Assembly: GCA_964451605.1 (NCBI GenBank)
Contig: CAYVJA010000023.1
Coordinates: 1-36,932 of the forward strand
Source of the DNA: JAQVSH01 sp964451605
GTDB lineage: Bacteria; Bacteroidota; Bacteroidia; Bacteroidales; UBA4181
Length of the DNA stretch: 36,932 nucleotides
Direction: 5' to 3'
Position 1 is the first letter of the stretch. The number at the start of each line of letters is the position of its first letter. Both the position numbers and the translations under genes were made by a program. Positions 31,244 through 36,932 of the stretch are shown here, in pieces. A model generated the notes under the pieces. It worked only from the letters and a program-made list of their open reading frames with translations, was not told the origin of the DNA and searched no databases.

Positions 31244-33630
31244 GATTTCCTCCCGGCGATATTTTGTTTTTCTATGGCCTCAATGGGGCAGGCCTCCAGA
31301 CAGAGTCCGCATTTCACACAGAGATCGGTATCGATACGATGTTGCTCGTAAGGGGTATAGGGAATGGCATCGACAGGGCAGACACGGGCACACTTGGTGC
31401 AACCGTTGCAATTGTCGAGCACCACATACTCTATCATCCCGGTACAGGTGGCGGTTGGACAGATCCCCTGAATATGCGATTCGTACTCTTCGCGAAAATA
31501 GCGAAGCGTGGTGAGTACCGGATTGGGAGCTGTCTTTCCCAGAGCACAGAGGCTCGACTCTTTTACCTGCAAAGCAAGCGACTCGAGCAGGGTGATATCT
31601 TCGGGTTTCCCCTTTCCGGAACAGATCTTGTCCAGAATATCGAGCATTCTGCGGATACCTACCCGGCAGAAAGTGCACTTTCCACACGACTGTTCACAGG
31701 TAAAGGTGAGAAAATAGCGGGCCATATCTACCATACAGTCGGTATCGTCGAGAACAACCAGCCCTCCCGAACCCATCATGGCTCCCAGGGAGTTAAAGGC
31801 TTCGAAATCGATGAGGAGGTCACACTTTTCGGCAGGAATACACCCTCCCGAAGGCCCGCCTACCTGTACAGCCTTGAATCGGCGGCCTTTATCCACACCG
31901 CCTCCGATGTCGTGAACCACCTCATTCAGACTGATGCCCATGGGAACCTCAACCAGGCCCCCGTTCATTACCTTTCCGGCCAGCGCAAATACTTTGGTGC
32001 CGGGGCTTCCCTGGGTTCCAATGGCCCTGTAGGCAGGAGCACCCTGACGCAGGATGAAGGGAATCTGGCTGAGTGTCTCCACGTTGTTAACTACAGTGGG
32101 CAATCCATAGAGTCCCTTTACAGCCGGGTAGGGCGGCCTTTGCTTTGGAAAACCTCTCTCTCCCTCGATCGAGGCAATTAAAGCGGTCTCTTCGCCACAG
32201 ACAAACGCACCGGCTCCTTCAAAGACGGCCAGGTCGAAGGTAAAGGAGCTGCCCAGAATGTGTGAACCCAAATACCCTTTTTCCCGACACATATCCAGCG
32301 CTTTCTTAATCCGCTCAACTGCCAGCGGGTATTCGGCACGGATGTAGAAGAGGCCGTGGGTGGCTCCCACTGCGAAGGCGGCCAGAATGAGTCCCTCGAT
32401 TACCCGGAAAGGGTAAGATTCCAGTAGCATCCTATCCATAAAGGCTCCGGGGTCGCCCTCATCGCCATTGCAAATCACATATTTCTCGGGAGATTCGGAG
32501 GCAGCTACCAGCTCCCATTTTTTCCCTGAAGGGAAGCCGCCACCGCCCCGTCCTCTGATGCCGCTCTCCAGTACAGTCTGCAGCACCCTTTTGGGGTTAT
32601 TCGATTCAATGGCCTTTTGCAGAGCCGAAAATCCTCCTCTCAGCAAGTAATCGTCCAAATCTAAAGGGGCCATCTCCCCGTATCCTTCGGTTGAGATGTG
32701 TTGTTGCTTACTGAGAAAACGGTCTATTACACGGGTTCGTTCGTTGGCAGGGGTATAAAGGACATTGTCCCACGTTAAGTCTGTATGCCAGTTGTCGATC
32801 CGGTTCAGCAGGTTGTTCCGCCACTTTTTCAGAGGCGAAGCCGGCTTAAAGTGGTTGTGCAGGATCTCTTTAATCTCAGTAGCTTTTACATTGGGGTAGC
32901 GTATCTTCGAACCATCCGGGGTAACGACATCAATGAGCGGTACTTTTTTACACACCCCTACACAACCTACCGATTTTACATCTACATGGATGCCCAATTC
33001 TTTACAGGCCACCTCAATCTGTTGGTAGATATCCCGGCTTCCGCTGGCCATACAGCACGAGCCCATTCCCAGATGGATCTCACCGGCTGTCTTTACCCGG
33101 GCTTTTTCGGGAGCCGATCCTGAGGCGGTTTGGCTGCGGGAAGCCAAAAAGTCGGCAATCACCTCATTTACCTTTCCGGGGGCAACGTGGCCGTAGGTTT
33201 TGTCGTCTATCTGCACCACGGGAGCCAGCGTACAACAACCCAAACAGGCTATCTTTTCGACCGAAAACAGCATGTCGGGCGAGGTACTTTCACCCTCTGC
33301 AATTTTTAGTTCGCGCAGAAAGGCATCATAGACATTCGAGGCCCCCTTCACATGGCAGGCCGTTCCGGTGCACACTTTAATCATATGGTCGCCGGCCGGT
33401 ACCATCCGGAATTGCTGATAAAACGACGAGACGCTGATGAGCTGGGCTCTGTCTATCTCTGTCTTCTCATAGAGTCGCTTTACCGCATCGGAGGGGATAT
33501 AGTTCCATTCATTCTGGATGGCCTGCAGCAGGGGGATAATCTTATCCCGTCCGGTACCGATACGCGCAATCAGCGTGTCGGTTACCGCGGCGATGTCTAC
33601 AACGGGTTCATGGTTACAAGCACAACTCAT
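31240..33630 (-). CDS. NuoE-NuoF (HydC-HydB-like) NADH:acceptor oxidoreductase fusion
   Basis: A 796-residue flavo-iron-sulfur protein that should exchange electrons between NADH, FMN and a chain of clusters. Numbered from the ATG at 33630: NuoE-like thioredoxin-fold [2Fe-2S] domain (about 10-165; C87, C92, C129, C133); a second thioredoxin-fold [2Fe-2S] domain (about 185-260; C192/C193, C223, C227); NuoF core with G-R-G-G-G-G (360-365) for NADH/FMN and C-G-E-E (478-481); a [4Fe-4S] N3-type site C645, C649/C652, C655, C695; and two C-terminal ferredoxin clusters (C741-x2-C-x2-C-x3-C and C771-x2-C-x2-C-x3-C). This equals HydC plus HydB of bifurcating hydrogenases or the NuoF/NuoE core of Bfu-type enzymes, in one chain. 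An in-frame GTG at 33645 would overlap the preceding gene. No H-cluster subunit follows. Confidence 0.92.
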   Translation of the reverse strand: MSCACNHEPVVDIAAVTDTLIARIGTGRDKIIPLLQAIQNEWNYIPSDAVKRLYEKTEIDRAQLISVSSFYQQFRMVPAGDHMIKVCTGTACHVKGASNVYDAFLRELKIAEGESTSPDMLFSVEKIACLGCCTLAPVVQIDDKTYGHVAPGKVNEVIADFLASRSQTASGSAPEKARVKTAGEIHLGMGSCCMASGSRDIYQQIEVACKELGIHVDVKSVGCVGVCKKVPLIDVVTPDGSKIRYPNVKATEIKEILHNHFKPASPLKKWRNNLLNRIDNWHTDLTWDNVLYTPANERTRVIDRFLSKQQHISTEGYGEMAPLDLDDYLLRGGFSALQKAIESNNPKRVLQTVLESGIRGRGGGGFPSGKKWELVAASESPEKYVICNGDEGDPGAFMDRMLLESYPFRVIEGLILAAFAVGATHGLFYIRAEYPLAVERIKKALDMCREKGYLGSHILGSSFTFDLAVFEGAGAFVCGEETALIASIEGERGFPKQRPPYPAVKGLYGLPTVVNNVETLSQIPFILRQGAPAYRAIGTQGSPGTKVFALAGKVMNGGLVEVPMGISLNEVVHDIGGGVDKGRRFKAVQVGGPSGGCIPAEKCDLLIDFEAFNSLGAMMGSGGLVVLDDTDCMVDMARYFLTFTCEQSCGKCTFCRVGIRRMLDILDKICSGKGKPEDITLLESLALQVKESSLCALGKTAPNPVLTTLRYFREEYESHIQGICPTATCTGMIEYVVLDNCNGCTKCARVCPVDAIPYTPYEQHRIDTDLCVKCGLCLEACPIEAIEKQNIAGRKS

Positions 33631-33631
33631 C

Positions 33632-35062
33632 TTATTTTCCTGCACAATAGAGGCTCTTTTCGGTTCGAATCACAATTTTCCCATCCAGAAAGGCCGGGGT
33701 AGTATGGGTCCTTTCGCCGGTTGCTATCTTTTTAACCAGGGCAAAATCCTTGTCGGCATTCAATATATACAAAACACCCGACATATCCATTGCAAAGAGT
33801 TTGTTCTCTACAATCATGGGTGAGGAGTAGAACTGGGCGTCGAATTCGTGGGTTTTCCCCAGTTCGCCGGTTTGGAGGTTATAGGCCGCCATGGCGCCAT
33901 AACTTGTGGCTACAAAGACCTGAGTGGCGGTAGCAACCGGGCTGGCCACCTCGGGCAGATAGTCGTTCATCTCCCAAACTTGCGAACCATCGGCCGCTTT
34001 CAGCCCCACCATAGTGGCATTTTCGTTTCCGGCCACAACCATCCCGCCTCCAAAGGCCACGCTGGGCCCCACTTCGGCACTCATACACTCGGTTTGCCAA
34101 TACTGTTCGCCTGTCAGGGGATTGGTTGGGATGACATAAGGGTTGCCCGTAGTAATCAGTTCATCGCGCGAACCGGTATTCACAATCACCGGCGATGCCC
34201 ATGAGATCTTCGATTTACGGGTCTGTACCCATTTTTCGGCTCCGGTAGCTGCATCGAGGGCAATGAGTCGGGCTCCCTTGTTATGATCCATCTGAATGAT
34301 GACTAATCCCTTGAAAATCATTAGCGAGGAGGAGTGTCCATAGTGGTTGTCGGGAACACCCAGATTTTTGGCCCAAAGCCGTTTCCCGTTCATATCGGTG
34401 CAGAGAATATCGCCCGAAGCAAAAATGGCACAGACCTGCCTGCCATTGGTTGCCGGAGTGGAGGCTGCCAGCCCGGTATCCTCAGTAACCTCAGGCATAC
34501 TTGCCGGACTGCCCGAAATATTATCGGCCTTGGCTGTCCACAGGAGTTTCCCTGTGCCCAGGTCGAAAGCGTAGAGTTCGCGGGCCTCACTGTCGGCTCC
34601 TGTAAGAAACACTTTGTTGTCGGCGATAATGGGCGAACTGAATCCCGAACGTTTCGGGGCGTCAACTTTCCAAAGAATTCCCTTTCCGGAGGCCAGATCC
34701 CAGTCGGTGGGGATATTGCGGGCCGGAGAGTGGCCGTTACCCCCGGTACCCCGGAAACTGAGAACCGTAGAGCCGGGTCCGGTGGCTGCCGGGGCCGCTA
34801 CAGTTTGTGCGGCACCCTCTGCGGCGGTTTCTGTGGTTTCGGAGGCGATGGCCGAAGTCGGTTCCATCGCGAGGGAGTCGGAAAGCGGGGTGGGTTCGCC
34901 GGTTGTTTCTGCCTCACTCTCTGCATCGGCCGGAAGAGCATCCGAAGCCTCTTCATTATTTGATGCATCAGCCATCAGTTCGGTTTCGGACTCTTTGCCT
35001 GCCGAACCCTCTGTCCCGGAGGGTAAACGGGTGAGAAAAAGGAATAGCAACACCCCTCCCAT
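33632..35062 (-). CDS. Beta-propeller protein with acidic linker (5' end uncertain)
   Basis: A 476-residue reading frame from the ATG at 35062. It starts with a short hydrophobic stretch (G-V-L-L-F-L-F-L, residues 3-10) too short for a normal signal peptide. An Ala/Glu/Thr/Ser-rich linker (about 15-95) leads to a propeller that opens with F-R-G-T-G-G-N-G and S-G-F-S-S-P-I-I. Blade motifs include Y-A-F-D-L-G-T-G-K-L-L-W and L-I-A-L-D-A-A-T-G-A-E-K-W. The fold is PQQ-like, but cofactor binding is not shown. The 5' end overlaps the two-TM gene by about 95 bp in another frame. A single-base frameshift near 35052-35062 (CCCC-T-CCC run on the plus strand) could have split one membrane-anchored propeller gene in two. 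Confidence 0.78.
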   Translation of the reverse strand: MGGVLLFLFLTRLPSGTEGSAGKESETELMADASNNEEASDALPADAESEAETTGEPTPLSDSLAMEPTSAIASETTETAAEGAAQTVAAPAATGPGSTVLSFRGTGGNGHSPARNIPTDWDLASGKGILWKVDAPKRSGFSSPIIADNKVFLTGADSEARELYAFDLGTGKLLWTAKADNISGSPASMPEVTEDTGLAASTPATNGRQVCAIFASGDILCTDMNGKRLWAKNLGVPDNHYGHSSSLMIFKGLVIIQMDHNKGARLIALDAATGAEKWVQTRKSKISWASPVIVNTGSRDELITTGNPYVIPTNPLTGEQYWQTECMSAEVGPSVAFGGGMVVAGNENATMVGLKAADGSQVWEMNDYLPEVASPVATATQVFVATSYGAMAAYNLQTGELGKTHEFDAQFYSSPMIVENKLFAMDMSGVLYILNADKDFALVKKIATGERTHTTPAFLDGKIVIRTEKSLYCAGK

Positions 35063-35450
35063 ATCCCAGGTATTTCCGCGAAAGGCTCTGCATAATCCAG
35101 GCATCGAAAGGATCGAGTTCTTTACCCGGAAGCGACTTATATTCGGCATACAACATTCGGAGCGAGAAGATAAGTACCAGAGAGGCAAACAGCAGAATCC
35201 AGGTACCGGTTTCAATTTGATGTCTTCCCGTAAAATAGACTTTTCTCGATAAGAGATCCAGTTCGCGGATCTGTTCTTGCAAAGCTGTGTTATCGGGTTC
35301 CTGGTCGAGCTGTTGGCGCATGGCTGTCAGGGCAGGCGTGTCGAGCGGGCCGGTGGTGGTGTACATAATTTGGCTTAAGGTGAGCAGGACCGCAAACAGT
35401 AGGGCAAATAGCGCCGATACCAGGGCCAGGTTTCTCCACAATTGTTTCAT
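34968..35450 (-). CDS. Small two-TM membrane protein (possibly the N-terminal part of the propeller protein)
   Basis: A 160-residue frame starting at the ATG at 35450, which overlaps the NapH-like stop by ATGA. It has TM1 at about 8-29, an extracytoplasmic helical segment with Q-E-Q-I-R-E-L-D-L-L-S-R-K (about 58-71), TM2 at about 82-98, then a soluble part D-P-F-D-A-W..S-R-K-Y-L-G-Y-G. The last about 25 residues (S-H-P-F-T-L-R-D-R-G..R-N-R-T-D-G) are Arg-rich and look like translation in a wrong frame, while the other frame there encodes the hydrophobic start of the propeller protein. It may be an independent protein or one gene with the propeller interrupted by a frameshift. No named family recognised. 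Confidence 0.6.
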   Translation of the reverse strand: MKQLWRNLALVSALFALLFAVLLTLSQIMYTTTGPLDTPALTAMRQQLDQEPDNTALQEQIRELDLLSRKVYFTGRHQIETGTWILLFASLVLIFSLRMLYAEYKSLPGKELDPFDAWIMQSLSRKYLGYGRGVAIPFSHPFTLRDRGFGRQRVRNRTDG

Positions 35451-36736
35451 TTCCGGTCTTCTTTTGGATCGTTCGAATTGAGATTTAGAGGGCAATATGA
35501 GAAGCAGCGGGCACACGACACACAGTTACCCTTATCGATGAGGTAGCTCTCTCTTTTTCGTTTCAGTGAGAGGGATATCAGGAGCGACCCGAAGAGCATC
35601 CCTATAAAACCGCCCACCAGGAGCATGCCCACATGAAAGGTGTTGCGGATTTCTGCCGCCCTGGCATGTAAAGCCTCTTCGACCCCCTCCTGCGACCGGA
35701 AGGCCTGAACGTCGAGACTGTTTTCCATCTCGTCGGGATTGGCTCTCAGCAAAATTTCGGACAATACTACGGTTTTGTTACTCAGGGCAAAAGAGGGGGC
35801 CATCCTGCTGAATATCCATGCGCCCACAACTACCAGCAGAGGCAGTAATACAAAGTAGAGCAGGATTCGTTTTACCCCCTCCCGGCGAGTTTCGGGTGCC
35901 TGGTTCGACTGGGGATAGAGAATGGCATCGGAGGGGCAGGCCGACATGCAGAGTGCACAGGAGACACAGGGCTTGGGGGTGATTACGGCATGGGTAAAGG
36001 AGAGTTTCGAAAAAATCTTCAGAAGAGCCCCATAGGGACAGAGAAAACGGCAGTAGGGCCGGCCGGTAAAAATAGAGGCCAGCAGTAGCAATCCCCCAAA
36101 AATCATAATGTTGGTGGGGCCTCCCAGGCGGAAGAACCCTACAAAGGGATCGAACTTGCAGATAAGAAAGCTGGTGTGTGTAATGGCAAACAGAATGGAA
36201 ATGCCCAGATAGATCCAGGGCAGCAGGCCCAATAAACCGCTTAAGGCTTTGGAGATGGGGAAGTTTTTTACGTGAACCAGATCCTGCAGGGCTCCGAAAG
36301 GGCAGACACCGGAGCAGAAGATGCGGCCGAAGAGGAGTGCAAAAAAGAGCGGGATAAAGAAATAGGCCCATACCGAAATGGGCAGGATATAGGTGGGATC
36401 GGCCATGGCCAGTGCTACATTCTGGATAGACCCCACGGGGCAGACGCATCCCTCTTTAATAAACCCGAACCAGGCAACCGAAACCAGCGAGATGCCGATC
36501 ACCCACTTGCGCGAACGGCGTTTCAGTACAGCCCAGGCTGCCACCGAGAGCATGGCAATGAGTATGGCTATGTCAATCAGATCGCCCGCCAGTCCGGGGG
36601 GCATCAGATGGGTCTCGGAAGGGTACTGATAGCCCGATTCGAAGTCGGGTTTTGGAAATCGGTTTTGTGCCTCTGCAGGAAGCGTTGCCACAAAGAGCAG
36701 AAGGGGCAGAAGCCAGCGGGTGAGTGCACTTTTCAT
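35447..36736 (-). CDS. NapH/NosR-like membrane [4Fe-4S] ferredoxin-type protein
   Basis: A 429-residue polytopic inner-membrane protein. The ATG at 36736 overlaps the preceding stop (TAATG) and gives a signal peptide (1-23, A-E-A/Q). Upstream in-frame starts lie within the ferredoxin gene. About six to seven membrane helices carry the family motifs C-V-C-P-V-G (97-102), C-S-G-V-C-P-F-G-A-L (141-150) and C-R-F-L-C-P-Y-G-A-L (229-238). A ferredoxin site C-V-S-C-A-L-C-M-S-A-C-P lies at 257-268, and a second one, C-V-S-C-A-R-C-F-S-Y-C-P, at 405-416 near the C-terminus. Such proteins pass electrons between quinol or cytoplasmic donors and extracytoplasmic enzymes (NapH, NosR, CcoG relatives). The FMN-binding domain of NosR is absent. 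In the operon it is the obvious membrane link for the downstream NADH module. Confidence 0.88.
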   Translation of the reverse strand: MKSALTRWLLPLLLFVATLPAEAQNRFPKPDFESGYQYPSETHLMPPGLAGDLIDIAILIAMLSVAAWAVLKRRSRKWVIGISLVSVAWFGFIKEGCVCPVGSIQNVALAMADPTYILPISVWAYFFIPLFFALLFGRIFCSGVCPFGALQDLVHVKNFPISKALSGLLGLLPWIYLGISILFAITHTSFLICKFDPFVGFFRLGGPTNIMIFGGLLLLASIFTGRPYCRFLCPYGALLKIFSKLSFTHAVITPKPCVSCALCMSACPSDAILYPQSNQAPETRREGVKRILLYFVLLPLLVVVGAWIFSRMAPSFALSNKTVVLSEILLRANPDEMENSLDVQAFRSQEGVEEALHARAAEIRNTFHVGMLLVGGFIGMLFGSLLISLSLKRKRESYLIDKGNCVSCARCFSYCPLNLNSNDPKEDRK

Positions 36737-36932
36737 TATCCCTGTTTTAGAAGATAGGCCTGATAGGCAGGAATACGCGAGATGGCTCCCGAAGGGCAGA
36801 CCTGGGCAATGGCGCAATCGTTGCATTGCACACAGATGTTGTGACGGATTTGCAGGTACATGGAGCCGTTCCCGAAGGAGGAGCAGCCCTTTACGCATTT
36901 TCCACAGCCGTTGCAGAGCTCTTCGTCTATGT
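36736..36932 (-). CDS. [4Fe-4S] ferredoxin-like protein, C-terminal 64 residues (partial)
   Basis: Only the 3' end is in the window. Two cluster motifs are visible: C-N-G-C-G-K-C-V-K-G-C-S, and C-V-Q-C-N-D-C-A-I-A-Q-V-C-P-S-G-A-I, in which the last Cys is spaced by five residues as in NapG/NapF-like proteins. The stop TAA shares its last base with the ATG of the NapH-like gene, so translation is probably coupled. A NapG-like partner of the NapH-like protein is likely, but location and full length cannot be judged. The operon promoter must lie further upstream, outside this window. Confidence 0.85.
   Translation of the reverse strand, partial: IDEELCNGCGKCVKGCSSFGNGSMYLQIRHNICVQCNDCAIAQVCPSGAISRIPAYQAYLLKQG

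Noticed and set aside
31240..33630. [FeFe]-hydrogenase catalytic subunit
   Set aside because: The H-cluster motifs of HydA (TSCCPxW, MPCxxKxxE, ExMxCxxGCxxG) were not seen in this or the adjoining iron-sulfur protein. Only the NuoE/NuoF-like electron-input part is present.
33632..35062. PQQ-dependent alcohol or glucose dehydrogenase
   Set aside because: Only the propeller repeat pattern is present. The adjacent-Cys disulfide and the calcium/PQQ ligands of true quinoproteins are not evident. The same applies to the lipoprotein at 28652-29836.

Overview
The window reads as a chromosomal segment of an anaerobic member of the Bacteroidota, probably order Bacteroidales. The support is the gene content (TorF-type porin, many secreted glycoside hydrolases and lipoproteins, a DUF4139 MuiA-type protein, CHASE4 and PAS histidine kinases), lipoprotein signals including one with a K-E surface-export-like tail (C-N-K-E), and several upstream matches to the Bacteroidota -7 promoter element TAnnTTTG. 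No rRNA, tRNA, CRISPR array, transposase gene or phage gene was recognised. Two short N runs (255-268 and 30575-30584) are assembly gaps inside real genes. In both cases the number of Ns does not preserve the reading frame.

Left part, 1-9416: a GH32 fructan hydrolase running off the left edge (minus strand), a lipoprotein with an ASH-like and a PPC-like domain (plus), a CopA copper-exporting ATPase (minus), a MuiA/DUF4139 secreted protein (plus), then a minus-strand pair made of a serine-hydrolase lipoprotein and a membrane PAS histidine kinase.

Middle part, 9417-23297: an uncharacterised lipoprotein, an unusual repeat-rich intergenic region (octamer TGCTCTAA/G and heptamer AATGGTT/G tandem repeats plus a 22-bp inverted repeat), an uncharacterised secreted protein, a GH105 unsaturated-uronidase and a GH2 beta-glycosidase (plus). 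Next come an MFS exporter and a CHASE4 histidine kinase on the minus strand, a TorF porin, a REC-PAS-kinase-REC hybrid histidine kinase, a small cupin and a second membrane-anchored serine hydrolase. The three kinases have no separate DNA-binding response regulator beside them.

Right part, 23422-36932: one compact minus-strand gene string of ten reading frames with gaps of about 0-13 bp or 1-4 bp overlaps. The order of transcription is: a [4Fe-4S] ferredoxin-like protein (3' end only), a NapH-type membrane iron-sulfur protein, a two-TM protein, a membrane-linked beta-propeller protein, a NuoE/NuoF-type (HydC-HydB-like) NADH oxidoreductase fusion, a [2Fe-2S]/[4Fe-4S] protein with an eroded GltD-like flavin/nucleotide region, a beta-propeller lipoprotein, a GT4 glycosyltransferase, a LolD-like ATPase and a large FtsX/MacB-type permease. 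No hydrogenase H-cluster subunit and no terminal reductase is visible. This looks like an NADH/ferredoxin-linked electron route from the cytoplasm to the envelope with an unknown acceptor. It is the most interesting system in the window; its function here is inference.
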